From the NCBI GenBank assembly GCA_016178125.1, contig JACOTV010000041.1, forward strand, positions 1-16,950: a DNA stretch of 16,950 nucleotides, given 5' to 3'. Below the pieces are notes generated by a model that saw nothing but the letters and a program-made list of their open reading frames with translations, did no database searches and had not been told where the DNA came from. This stretch comes from Candidatus Microgenomates bacterium (GTDB taxonomy: Bacteria; Patescibacteriota; Microgenomatia; UBA1406; GWC2-37-13). A program made the translations under genes and the position numbers. Position 1 is the first letter of the stretch. Each line of letters begins with the position of its first letter. This document shows positions 7,648 through 15,429 of this stretch, piece after piece.

Positions 7648-9155
7648 TTGATTAGTCTGTAAATATACATGTCTCCAGACTTTTTTTCATCTGTGATTTT
7701 GCGTGGTGAAAAATGAGCGATCGCCCATTGTGAGTCTTTCATGGGGTCACATTGTTTTTCGCAGACTACAAAGAGGGTTTGGGTGGCAACGTTAATATCT
7801 TGTTCTTTAGGAACCGGTTTAAGACCCCACGCGTCGAGAAAATATCGATATGTGTAGTCTGCGTATGCCTGTGGGCTTGAGGTGAGCGTGTAGGGCATGA
7901 CTGGCTTCATGTCTGCGACGGTTTGGGCTACGGCTCTTGCACGAGCTATTTCTTCGGGGCCGCGTTTCTGGTACAGAAAAATATAATGCTTCGCATTAAA
8001 CACAACGAACACAGCAAGAAGCAAAACGACGACGACTCTGCCCACTATACGCGCTTGCCCCTGCGCAACTGTTCGTAGCAAATATGCAAGCTGTACATAT
8101 AGCAGAATATACAACCCTCCTAAATAATGGGGATATTTGGGTCCATGGTAGAGCGAAGTTCCAATGAGAAAAAAGAGTGATCCAAGGGTGAGTAAGAAAA
8201 TCCCGTCGCTGCTTAGAGAGAGCTTTTTTTTGGTTGCGTGGAAATAGAAAATAAATGGGGTTATGAATAAGACCACTACCATTGCCCATGTTGCATACAT
8301 CCCTGGTTCGTTTACTTGAAACGAATAGGTGATGAGTTTGCTCGAAGTGTCGACAAATTCGTTGAGCGGATTCGAGGTTCCTGACTTTGACGAATTCTCG
8401 CGAGAGAAGTTTATGGCGCTTGTTACATTGGGAAAGTGATGTTTTATCTCAAAGAGAATAAAAGGGGATATGACGATCGTGAACGCTGCGAAGCAAATTA
8501 CAATATTTTTCAATGCATTTGGCCAGTCAGTCTTTTTGTAGTGAATAAATGAAAGCACGATTGCAATCCCCGAAAACGGCACCAGAAAGAGCGCGAGATA
8601 ATGAAGTTGAACGATCGCTGAAAGTAATGCGCCCAAAGCCGCATACCAGACCACACGTTTAGTACGGATCGCTTTAGTAAGCACATACAGTACAAAAAAC
8701 GATGCAGGTGCCAGGAGGTTGGGATTCCATGAAAAGCGCGAATATTCGATGAGTACCCACGAAAACGCAGTGAGTGCGATACTAATAAGTGCGGTTTGGC
8801 GGTCTGCGATGTCTTTGACCGCAAGATACTGAAGCATTATACCGATGATACTGATGAGTGCCACGCCATATGCCGGGCCGACGGGATCGAGACCAAAGAG
8901 GCCGATCCATGGTGCCATGAGATAGTAGTAGAAAGGTCCCAGGTATATGCTCCCAACCGAAGTGATAGGGCCAAGTGCCGTGAAATCTTTAAAGGTGATG
9001 ATATCTTTCATCACGATAGCATCGCGACCTTGGTCGCCTAAGAACGTTGCGTATTGGGGAAGTTGGTACAGCCGTAAAAATGAAGCGCAAACGATTATTG
9101 CCACAACACACCAGAAGTACGTTTTCCCGCCAAAATATGAAACGACTTTTTTCAT
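7644..9155 (-). CDS. GT39/PMT-type membrane glycosyltransferase
   Basis: A 503-residue polytopic protein with a basic N-terminus and first helix at about 14-30. LGDQGRDA (about 39-46) is the first outside-loop acidic motif, followed by SVGSIYLGPFYYYLM (about 66-80), which takes the place of the KPPL region. QLHY after the central helices is another conserved spot. The last about 90 residues form a small outside domain. This pattern is frequent in uncharacterised GT-C proteins of candidate-phyla bacteria. It probably transfers a sugar from polyprenyl phosphate to a surface acceptor. First gene of the minus-strand operon with the GT2 enzyme that would make its donor. Its ATG lies 15 bases from the start of the divergent gene at 9171, so both promoters share the same few bases. 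Confidence 0.85.
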   Translation of the reverse strand: MKKVVSYFGGKTYFWCVVAIIVCASFLRLYQLPQYATFLGDQGRDAIVMKDIITFKDFTALGPITSVGSIYLGPFYYYLMAPWIGLFGLDPVGPAYGVALISIIGIMLQYLAVKDIADRQTALISIALTAFSWVLIEYSRFSWNPNLLAPASFFVLYVLTKAIRTKRVVWYAALGALLSAIVQLHYLALFLVPFSGIAIVLSFIHYKKTDWPNALKNIVICFAAFTIVISPFILFEIKHHFPNVTSAINFSRENSSKSGTSNPLNEFVDTSSKLITYSFQVNEPGMYATWAMVVVLFITPFIFYFHATKKKLSLSSDGIFLLTLGSLFFLIGTSLYHGPKYPHYLGGLYILLYVQLAYLLRTVAQGQARIVGRVVVVLLLAVFVVFNAKHYIFLYQKRGPEEIARARAVAQTVADMKPVMPYTLTSSPQAYADYTYRYFLDAWGLKPVPKEQDINVATQTLFVVCEKQCDPMKDSQWAIAHFSPRKITDEKKSGDMYIYRLIK

Positions 9156-9167
9156 GCTACAATATTG
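9155..9167. promoter_or_regulatory. Overlapping divergent promoter for two glycosyltransferase operons
   Basis: On the plus strand TGCTACAAT (9155-9163) is an extended -10 placing the transcript start at about 9170, next to the ATG at 9171. The core CAATATTG (9160-9167) is a perfect palindrome; on the minus strand it gives a poorer -10 (TATTGT, 4 of 6) just before the ATG at 9155. The plus assignment is good, the minus one tentative. Confidence 0.55.
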
Positions 9168-9170
9168 ACA

Positions 9171-10301
9171 ATGAAGTCATTATACAAGAAATACCGCGAC
9201 CAACTACTCCTCGTGTTTCTTGTCATATTTTCCTCAATTATTCTGTGGCTACCATTTTTTAAACAGAATGTCATTCCTGCGGTTCACCTAAAAGGTACAG
9301 ATACAGGATATATATACCGTCACTATGATGGTCCTTTGTATATAATCGCCGCAAAATCATTCTACGATCCCAACATTCTTCGTGCACTCAAAATCGAAAC
9401 GCCTCTTCCTGACAAGTACTATGCGGCGCATTTGCCGCTTTACCCGATAACCATCAAACTACTCGCACCGATTATGGGCTATTTGAAAGCAATGATCGTT
9501 TCAACCCTGTTGGCGACGATCTTGCTGGTTTTGGTATTTTATGAATTACTCAGACGATTCAAATTATCAGACAAACCGTTTGTATTGTCGTGCGTGTTTT
9601 TGTTTTTGTCACGATTTTTAGTGATTCGGGGAATTGGTGCTCCAGAGCCCCTTTTTATGCTCTGTGTGCTGATCTCACTTTTTTCCTTTGAGAAGAAACA
9701 ATATCTCTTAGCAGGTATATTTGGGGGGCTTGCCACAATGACCAAACTTCCGGGGATTCTGCTGTTTCCCGCATATGGTTTGGTTCTTGTGGAAAGCTAT
9801 ATGAAAACAAAAAAGATCAGCCCGCGAAGCGTTCTACTCCTTCTGATTCCAGCGGGACTCTTGGCAGTGTGTCTTATTTACCAGCTACAGTATCACGACT
9901 TTTTCGCGTACTGGCATACGGGATATGTCGTACCGATGCCATATCCGTTTGCCGCATTCGACCATACAGCGCGGTGGGTAGGGACCGCTTGGCTCGAGGA
10001 GGTTGTGTTCTATTTCTTCGTTTATAGTTTAACGGTTGTATATCTCAAAGATTCTAAATACCGATCATTCTATTATTTTTCACTCGTATTCCTCCTCGGT
10101 CTTGTATTTGTGCAACATCGAGATATCTCACGATATAGTCTTCCGCTGTGGCCTCTTGCGTGTATAGCATTCGAAAAGTTCTTAACTTCGCGTAAAGTCA
10201 CCATCGTATTGCTCCTGTTACTGCCTGCAATCTATCTGTATGCGTGGAACTTCATGCAAACAAATGTAATGCCGGTCGCCAACTGGGCTCCGTTTATGTA
10301 G
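9171..10301 (+). CDS. GT-C membrane glycosyltransferase, PIG-V-like
   Basis: A 376-residue polytopic protein. After helix 1 the outside loop contains HYDGPLYIIAAKSFYD (about 51-66) and then HLPLYP (87-92). This pairing resembles the WD...FFPLYP pattern of PIG-V-like (GT76-type) mannosyltransferases, GT-C enzymes that use polyprenyl-phosphate mannose. RGIGAPEP and LATMTKLPGILLFPA further on also fit the GT-C core. Sugar and acceptor are unknown. The frame extends to a TTG at 9165, but the ATG at 9171 was chosen because the -10 box lies right behind it. The next gene starts one base after its stop, so it is probably co-transcribed with the ABC exporter genes, hinting that the exporter handles something related to envelope assembly. 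Confidence 0.78.
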   Translation: MKSLYKKYRDQLLLVFLVIFSSIILWLPFFKQNVIPAVHLKGTDTGYIYRHYDGPLYIIAAKSFYDPNILRALKIETPLPDKYYAAHLPLYPITIKLLAPIMGYLKAMIVSTLLATILLVLVFYELLRRFKLSDKPFVLSCVFLFLSRFLVIRGIGAPEPLFMLCVLISLFSFEKKQYLLAGIFGGLATMTKLPGILLFPAYGLVLVESYMKTKKISPRSVLLLLIPAGLLAVCLIYQLQYHDFFAYWHTGYVVPMPYPFAAFDHTARWVGTAWLEEVVFYFFVYSLTVVYLKDSKYRSFYYFSLVFLLGLVFVQHRDISRYSLPLWPLACIAFEKFLTSRKVTIVLLLLLPAIYLYAWNFMQTNVMPVANWAPFM

Positions 10302-10302
10302 A

Positions 10303-11358
10303 ATGATAGGGTTCATGAAAAAAATGCTCCGAATATTGAAAAAGCGCTGGTGGCTGGTTCTCCTGGTGAGTGTCGTCATAATTATTATCTCGATACAACG
10401 AAATAACGCGCAAAAATCGGCAGAAGCTGATACATATACCGTAAAACGTGAAACGCTCCGTGACGTACTTACCTTTTCAGGTTCGATAGATGCCGGGCAA
10501 AAGGCCACACTCCAGTTTCAGTCAGCGGGGCGGCTTTCATACGTCGGCGCACAAGAAGGTGATGTTGTGCATGAGGGACAACTTATTGCCGCCCTTGATC
10601 AGCGACTTCTACGAAAGTCTCTCGAAAAAGATTTGAACACATACGCAAGTGAGCGGCTCGATTTTGATAATCAAAAACAGAAATACAACGAAAATGGGTT
10701 GCCTGGCGACAAATATCTGCGCCAAAATTTGATAGACGCATTTAAGAAAGCTCAGTATGATCTTAATAACTCGGTCCTCGACGTTGAGCTACAAAATATT
10801 TCGCTCCAGTATGCCAATCTTACCTCGCCCATAAACGGGGTGCTGGTTCACGCAGGTGCAAAAATACCAGGGGTCAACATAACCGCCGCCTCGACCTACG
10901 AAATCGTAAATCCCGAGACGATCTATTTTTCCGCGGCTGCTGATCAAACCGAAGTCGTACATTTGAAGGAGAACATGCATGCGGACATCGGCTTTGATGC
11001 ATATCCAGACGTAAAAACTTCGGGGCATATTATTTCACTGGGGTATATCCCTAAAGAAGGCGAAACAGGTACGGTATACGAAGTTAAGATCGGGCTCGAT
11101 AGCTTAAGCAATCAAGACGTCATGAAGTATCGACTGGGAATGACTGGCGACTCAAGCTTTACGCTTAAGGAATATCCTAATGTTATTGCGATCCCTACTA
11201 CCTATGTAAAAGCAGAAGGATCACGTAAGTATGTATATAAAAAAGTAGGGAATAAGCGCGAGAAAACATATATACAAACGGGGGCGCAAGTCGATGTGTC
11301 TACTGAAATACTAAACGGATTACAAGAAGGTGACGTAGTCTATGATAAAGCTCAGTAA
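10303..11358 (+). CDS. MacA/HlyD-type membrane fusion protein of an ABC exporter
   Basis: A 351-residue periplasmic-adaptor-like protein. Basic N-terminus and one helix (about 15-31) anchor it with the rest outside. Order of parts: beta-barrel/lipoyl half with FSGSIDAGQKATLQFQSAGR and VGAQEGDVVHEGQLIAALD, a coiled-coil hairpin of about 65 residues (about 103-167), the second lipoyl half (LTSPINGVLVHAGAKIPG), and a C-terminal barrel ending with VSTEILNGLQEGDVV, all typical of MacA. It would dock on the MacB-type permease encoded at 12028. No TolC-like outer-membrane partner is in the window, and if the cell has a single membrane the adaptor must work differently from the E. coli case. Start may be the ATG at 10303 or at 10315. 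The 3' end overlaps the ATPase gene by 17 bases. Confidence 0.9.
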   Translation: MIGFMKKMLRILKKRWWLVLLVSVVIIIISIQRNNAQKSAEADTYTVKRETLRDVLTFSGSIDAGQKATLQFQSAGRLSYVGAQEGDVVHEGQLIAALDQRLLRKSLEKDLNTYASERLDFDNQKQKYNENGLPGDKYLRQNLIDAFKKAQYDLNNSVLDVELQNISLQYANLTSPINGVLVHAGAKIPGVNITAASTYEIVNPETIYFSAAADQTEVVHLKENMHADIGFDAYPDVKTSGHIISLGYIPKEGETGTVYEVKIGLDSLSNQDVMKYRLGMTGDSSFTLKEYPNVIAIPTTYVKAEGSRKYVYKKVGNKREKTYIQTGAQVDVSTEILNGLQEGDVVYDKAQ

Positions 11359-12031
11359 CGTCCGCAAAGAGTACGTTCTGGCAGACGACGTTATTTCGAC
11401 GGTACTGCATGATATTGACCTAACAATTAAACACGGCGAATTCTCGGCGATTATTGGTCCCTCAGGAAGCGGCAAGTCGACGCTTATGCATTTGATCGGA
11501 CTTCTAGACAAGCCGTCTTCGGGGAAAATAATTATTCAAGATCGCGATGTTTCGCGCTTAAGCGATAACCAAACATCAACCCTTAGAAACGAGTTTGTGG
11601 GATTTGTGTTTCAACAGTTTAACTTGATCAACAAACTAACGGTTCTTGAAAATATTTTGTTGCCCACTATTTATGCGCGTCGTGCATTTTCATATGATCC
11701 ACGAAAGAAGGCAATGTATCTTCTTGAACGGTTTGGGATCGCAAATAAAGCCAGCGTGTATCCGAATCGCATTTCAGGTGGACAGCAACAGCGTGTGGCC
11801 ATTGCTCGAGCACTTATTATGGAGCCCTCACTCATTCTGGCCGATGAACCAACTGGGAACCTTGACACAAAAACGGGTGACGAAATTATGAAGCTCTTAA
11901 AAGAGTTAAACGAAAAAGAAAAAATAACGATCGTTATCGTAACTCATGAACCCGACATTGCACGTCGTACAAAACGACAAATTAAAATCGTTGATGGACA
12001 TATAGTTACATCTCTTAAATCAAAAAAATGA
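11342..12031 (+). CDS. MacB/LolD-type ABC transporter ATPase
   Basis: A 229-residue nucleotide-binding protein. Walker A GPSGSGKST is at 39-47, the Q-loop in VFQQFNL near 91, the signature ISGGQQQR at 144-151, Walker B LILADEP at 164-170 with catalytic E169, the D-loop in GNLD, and the switch histidine H202. The NKLTVLEN and DEPTGNLD sequences are typical of the MacB/LolD/FtsE group, which powers mechanical transport from outside the membrane rather than a through-membrane channel. It is complete and should be active. It overlaps the adaptor gene by 17 bases and the permease gene by 4 (ATGA), so the three are translationally coupled. Confidence 0.96.
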   Translation: MIKLSNVRKEYVLADDVISTVLHDIDLTIKHGEFSAIIGPSGSGKSTLMHLIGLLDKPSSGKIIIQDRDVSRLSDNQTSTLRNEFVGFVFQQFNLINKLTVLENILLPTIYARRAFSYDPRKKAMYLLERFGIANKASVYPNRISGGQQQRVAIARALIMEPSLILADEPTGNLDTKTGDEIMKLLKELNEKEKITIVIVTHEPDIARRTKRQIKIVDGHIVTSLKSKK

Positions 12032-13233
12032 ATTATTTTACGTTTCTGTTTAAATCAGCGCTCTTTAATTTCTCACGCAATAAAGGACGCACGTTTCTTA
12101 CATCTTTGGGGATTTTGATTGGGGTTATGTCGGTTGTATTATTAACCGCTGCGGGGTTGGGACTACGTAAGTATATACAGCAGCAATTTGAAAGCATCGG
12201 AACCGACACCATCCGTATTCTACCCGGAACGGTTATCCGCAACGGTCAATTTCGTGGGGGCGGCGGATCGCTTGGGTCCATACGATTTGACGAACGCGAT
12301 GTCTTAGCGATCCGCCGCGTAACAGGGGTCGCCAACGTCGCGCCAGTCTTTACCAAAAGTGCAAACATCGTATACGGCGGCAAAAAACAATTTGGCGACG
12401 TATATGCATCAACCGACGACATTTTTGTCGGTATAAACGTAAAGGCACAGTATGGTCGCCTGTTTGAAAAAAGCGATGTACAAAAGCGGGCAAAAGTAGC
12501 AGTTCTTGGATCAAACATAGCGAAAAATTTATTTGGTGATGCATCAAATGCCGTGGGGAATACGGTTAAAGCGGAGTCTCAGGTGTTCAAAGTTATTGGA
12601 GTCGCAGAATCCAAAGGTGGCGGATTTGGTGGACCAAGTCTCGACGATTATGTGTATGTTCCTTATCGTGGTGCGCAGGTCTTTAACCCCGATCGAAAAT
12701 TTTCAGCAATTATAGTCAAGGTAAAAAAAGGATTTACCGTACCGTTTGTAAAAGACGAAGTGAGTAAAGCATTGCAGCGAAGATACAAAGAAGACGATTT
12801 CTCGGTGTTTGAGCCAACCGAAGTGTTAAACGCACTTGAGTCGATATTTGCGACGCTGAATGTGGCTCTTGTCGCAATTGCGGCAATTTCACTCGTTGTT
12901 GGAGGAATTGGGATTATGAATATAATGTATGTGACGGTTACAGAAAAGATTAAAGAGATTGGCATACGGAGGGCTCTTGGGGCGCGAAAGTCTGATATCT
13001 TGTATCAGTTTCTTATTGAGTCGGTGATACTTTCACTATTTGGGGGAATACTGGGGCTCGTTTTGTCGGAGCTCATAATTTTAGGCGTTCAGCAATTCTT
13101 TCCAGCTTATATTGATTTGGGATCGGTTATTATTGCGCTCGGCATATCTACCCTGATCGGTGTAGTGTTTGGGGTATTCCCGGCAAAAACGGCTGCCGAC
13201 TTGGTGCCAATTGATGCTATTCGGAACGAGTGA
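12028..13233 (+). CDS. MacB-type ABC permease (FtsX domain)
   Basis: A 401-residue permease without a fused ATPase. Layout: short inside N-terminus with the conserved RTFLTSLGILIGV start of helix 1 (about 23-46), a large outside MacB core domain (about 50-265), then three helices with the FtsX signature (IGIMNIMYVTVTEKIKEIGIRRALGA at about 293-318) and a C-terminal APIDAIRNE-like ending (here VPIDAIRNE). A glycine-rich loop (RGGGGSLG) sits in the outside domain. In MacB transporters this domain changes shape on ATP use to push substrates such as peptides, lipids or glycolipids outward. Substrate is not evident; the upstream GT-C gene suggests an envelope precursor. The 3' end overlaps the convergent GT4 gene by 17 bases. 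Confidence 0.94.
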   Translation: MNYFTFLFKSALFNFSRNKGRTFLTSLGILIGVMSVVLLTAAGLGLRKYIQQQFESIGTDTIRILPGTVIRNGQFRGGGGSLGSIRFDERDVLAIRRVTGVANVAPVFTKSANIVYGGKKQFGDVYASTDDIFVGINVKAQYGRLFEKSDVQKRAKVAVLGSNIAKNLFGDASNAVGNTVKAESQVFKVIGVAESKGGGFGGPSLDDYVYVPYRGAQVFNPDRKFSAIIVKVKKGFTVPFVKDEVSKALQRRYKEDDFSVFEPTEVLNALESIFATLNVALVAIAAISLVVGGIGIMNIMYVTVTEKIKEIGIRRALGARKSDILYQFLIESVILSLFGGILGLVLSELIILGVQQFFPAYIDLGSVIIALGISTLIGVVFGVFPAKTAADLVPIDAIRNE

Positions 13234-14344
13234 GTTTTGAAGTAACGTACGCAGCCATCTTCTTCTTAAAATTCTCTACCGAATACTGAGCACTTTGTTT
13301 GAGTGCTGACGCCGACATTTCCTGGTATTTGGGCGTGGAGAGTTTTTCGAGTACTTGGACTTGCTCGTACAACGACTCAGGGGTCAGCTCGTTAAAGAGG
13401 AATCCGTTCACGCCATGCTTAACCGTCTCTTTGAGTCCGCCCGAATTATATCCAATAACGGGGAGTCCGTACCCCATGGCTTCAATCGGTGAAATACCAA
13501 AGTCCTCGTCTACCGCCGCAAACAAAAATCCGCGCGCATTGGTATAGAGTCCCTCGAGTTCAGCATCGGTAACATTCCCCATAAACTGAACGGTTTTACC
13601 CGCAATCGATTTGAGTCGCTGCATGTCGCGCCCTGACCCTACAACACGCAGTTCAAAGCGATATTTGTTTGCAGCGTCGATTAAAAGATCGATGTGTTTA
13701 GCTCGCGATAACCGCGAAACCGTAAGATAATGCGAACTAGAAGCATGGTGAAATGGCGTGGTGAAATTTTGAGGGATAACCACTGGTGGATATATTACAT
13801 CTGCGTCGCGGCGATAGAATTTTTGTACACGTCGCTTTGTTTCTTCTGAATTCACGACAAAGTGATCCACTCGCTGCGATCCCAAATAGTCCCACAGCCT
13901 CAGGTTGTGGTTGATAAGGTTTCCGTATATTTCTATGAGTTTGTATTTACGCCACTCGCGTGCAGTCTCGTAGTAATACAAGTAGCGAGGCGGATGGTGA
14001 AAATAGCATATATGGACTGTTTCGGGGCGGGTAATGATTCCTTTGGACATGTATCCGCCTGAGGAGGAAATGACCAAGTCGTATCCTTTAAAATCGATAC
14101 TTTCCCAAATGAGAGGGGTAATAGATCGAAGTGGGGAATAGAGCTGGGGAAGAAGCGGAACTGACTGAGCCCACGAGGTGCGAATCTTCCAATTATCAAA
14201 CAGCGATCGGTGCGATCCGAGCCCTGCAGGATTATAGAATGACGTATACACGTCGGCTTCGGGGTACAGATCTTTAAGCGCGACAAGAACACGTTCGGCA
14301 CCTCCGAATTCCGTGAGGACATCGTGAACAATGGCGATTTTCAT
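13217..14344 (-). CDS. GT4 family glycosyltransferase (WbaZ-like)
   Basis: A 375-residue GT-B fold enzyme. The N-terminal domain opens with MKIAIVHDVLTEFGGAERVL, the glycine-rich acceptor-side loop of GT4 enzymes. The C-terminal domain has LTVSRLSRAKHIDLLIDA, a sugar-phosphate binding region, and EDFGISPIEAMGYGLPVIGYNSGGLKE, which contains the EX7E-type donor site. HHPPRYLYYY in the middle is common in WbaZ-like mannosyltransferases of polysaccharide clusters. It should work in the cytoplasm, adding a sugar such as mannose from a nucleotide donor to a lipid-linked acceptor. It is a single-gene unit facing away from uppP; the ATG at 14344 has a TATAAT box only 8 bases upstream, so the message is probably leaderless. 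Confidence 0.93.
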   Translation of the reverse strand: MKIAIVHDVLTEFGGAERVLVALKDLYPEADVYTSFYNPAGLGSHRSLFDNWKIRTSWAQSVPLLPQLYSPLRSITPLIWESIDFKGYDLVISSSGGYMSKGIITRPETVHICYFHHPPRYLYYYETAREWRKYKLIEIYGNLINHNLRLWDYLGSQRVDHFVVNSEETKRRVQKFYRRDADVIYPPVVIPQNFTTPFHHASSSHYLTVSRLSRAKHIDLLIDAANKYRFELRVVGSGRDMQRLKSIAGKTVQFMGNVTDAELEGLYTNARGFLFAAVDEDFGISPIEAMGYGLPVIGYNSGGLKETVKHGVNGFLFNELTPESLYEQVQVLEKLSTPKYQEMSASALKQSAQYSVENFKKKMAAYVTSKLTRSE

Positions 14345-14352
14345 GTAACAAC

Positions 14353-14360
14353 ATTATACT
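14353..14360. promoter_or_regulatory. Overlapping back-to-back -10 boxes for GT4 gene and uppP
   Basis: On the minus strand TATAAT occupies 14358-14353, 8 bases before the GT4 ATG at 14344. On the plus strand TATACT occupies 14355-14360, 8 bases before the uppP ATG at 14369. The two hexamers share four bases, so both genes would give nearly leaderless messages from one site and could not be opened at the same time. Confidence 0.65.
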
Positions 14361-14368
14361 TACTATTT

Positions 14369-15151
14369 ATGGACATCATTCACGCAATAGTACTTGGCTT
14401 AGTCGAGGGTATTACTGAGTTTCTTCCGGTTTCATCGACTGCGCATCTGATTATCACAAGTCATTTATTAGGGATTCCTCAGACCGACTACCAAAAGTTT
14501 TTTGAAGTGTTTATTCAGGCCGGCGCTATTCTGGCAGTTGTGATTCTATATTTTCAGTACATTCTTAAACACCGAAAACTGATGGCTCCACTTCTTGTGT
14601 CGTTTGTACCAACTGCGATCGTGGGGCTTCTCCTTCACAAAATAATAAAGGGTGTACTTTTTGATTCGATGGGAACTATCGCGGTATCACTTGCGCTCAT
14701 CGGTATCGTGTTTATCGTGGTGGAACGCCTCGTTGCAACCAATCGCTTAAAACTCCAAAAATCGCTCGAAGGAATTTCGCTCAAAGACGCATTGATTATC
14801 GGCATTGTCCAGTCATTGGCGGTTGTTCCTGGGGTCTCGCGCGCCGGTGCGGTAATCGTCTCGATGATGTTCCTTAGATATAAGCGCGAAGATGCGGCGT
14901 TATATTCGTTTCTCTTGGCGGTGCCGACGATTTTAGCGGCCTCTTTATATGACCTGTACAAATCAAAAGATCTGCTGATGCATTCGCAGAATAATCTCGC
15001 GGTTCTGGCGGTCGGATCGGTCGTTTCGTTTGTTGTGGCGTACCTTTCGGTGCGATGGCTTATCGGTTATCTACGCAATAATACCCTCGTTTTATTCGGG
15101 TATTACCGTATAGTTCTTGCTATAATAGTGGTGCTTCTATTCCTGATCTAA
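14369..15151 (+). CDS. uppP: Undecaprenyl-diphosphatase UppP (BacA family)
   Basis: A 260-residue polytopic enzyme that dephosphorylates undecaprenyl diphosphate to recycle the lipid carrier for peptidoglycan and polysaccharide synthesis, and in overproduction confers bacitracin resistance. EGITEFLPVSSTAHL (about 13-27) holds the catalytic glutamates and serine; PGVSRAGAVI in the second half matches the family's PGxSRSG motif, with Ala replacing the second Ser, a substitution seen in some homologues. The ATG at 14369 was preferred over one at 14324 because it starts exactly where family members start and lies 8 bases from a -10 box. It supplies carrier for the glycosyltransferases in this window. 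The stop is one base from the 5' end of tRNA-Arg. Confidence 0.96.
   Translation: MDIIHAIVLGLVEGITEFLPVSSTAHLIITSHLLGIPQTDYQKFFEVFIQAGAILAVVILYFQYILKHRKLMAPLLVSFVPTAIVGLLLHKIIKGVLFDSMGTIAVSLALIGIVFIVVERLVATNRLKLQKSLEGISLKDALIIGIVQSLAVVPGVSRAGAVIVSMMFLRYKREDAALYSFLLAVPTILAASLYDLYKSKDLLMHSQNNLAVLAVGSVVSFVVAYLSVRWLIGYLRNNTLVLFGYYRIVLAIIVVLLFLI
15118..15126 (+). promoter_or_regulatory. Extended -10 promoter for the Arg/Ala tRNA pair, inside uppP
   Basis: TGCTATAAT is a perfect -10 with TGn extension. It lies in the last codons of uppP and would start transcription about 20 bases before tRNA-Arg. No clear -35. Confidence 0.6.
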
Positions 15152-15152
15152 T

Positions 15153-15229
15153 GCACCCGTAGCTTAATCGGATTGAGCATTGGGTTCCGAACCCAAAGGT
15201 TGGAGGTTCGAATCCTCTCGGGTGCACCA
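15153..15229 (+). tRNA. tRNA-Arg (anticodon CCG)
   Basis: Full cloverleaf: acceptor GCACCCG/CGGGTGC, D arm GCTT/GAGC, anticodon stem TTGGG/CCCAA with loop TTCCGAA (CCG, reads CGG), T arm GGAGG/CCTCT with loop TTCGAAT. Discriminator A at 15226 and an encoded CCA at 15227-15229, unlike the other tRNAs here. Confidence 0.96.
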
Positions 15230-15241
15230 GAGCAATTAATA

Positions 15242-15312
15242 GGGCCCGGAGTAAGACGGTACTACGCTGCATTCGCATTGCAGAGGAAGGAGTTCAATTC
15301 TCCTCGGGTCCA
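15242..15312 (+). tRNA. tRNA-Ala (anticodon CGC)
   Basis: Acceptor GGGCCCG/CGGGTCC includes a G3-U70 pair, the alanine identity element. Anticodon stem CTGCA/TGCAG with loop TTCGCAT (CGC, reads GCG). T arm AGGAG/CTCCT with loop TTCAATT. The D arm is short (GTA/TAC). CCA is not encoded. The 3' end overlaps the first palindrome at 15310. Confidence 0.9.
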
Positions 15313-15350
15313 CACTTCGCTCCTGATTTGCACATAGGAGCTTCGTGTGG
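15310..15350. repeat. Interrupted palindrome 1 at the tRNA-Ala 3' end
   Basis: CCACAC (15310-15315) pairs with GTGTGG (15345-15350), and GCTCCT (15319-15324) with AGGAGC (15336-15341). Between the two stems lies a symmetric TTC/TTC internal loop; the end loop is 11 bases. On the minus strand the internal loop reads GAA/GAA, as in palindrome 2. No T-run follows, so an intrinsic terminator is unlikely. Confidence 0.75.
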
Positions 15351-15401
15351 CAGGCCGCCTATAAATCTCACATACCTACTAGATTTCAAAAAGCGAAGTG
15401 T

Positions 15402-15429
15402 GCCCCACGAAGTCTTGACGAAGTGGGGC
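15402..15429. repeat. Interrupted palindrome 2 containing the GIY-YIG -35 box
   Basis: GCCCCAC (15402-15408) pairs with GTGGGGC (15423-15429); inside are GAA/GAA opposite each other and a GTC/GAC mini stem around TT. The layout copies palindrome 1 (outer stem, 3x3 symmetric loop, inner stem) in opposite orientation. TTGACG, the -35 of the next gene, lies in its centre. Confidence 0.75.
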
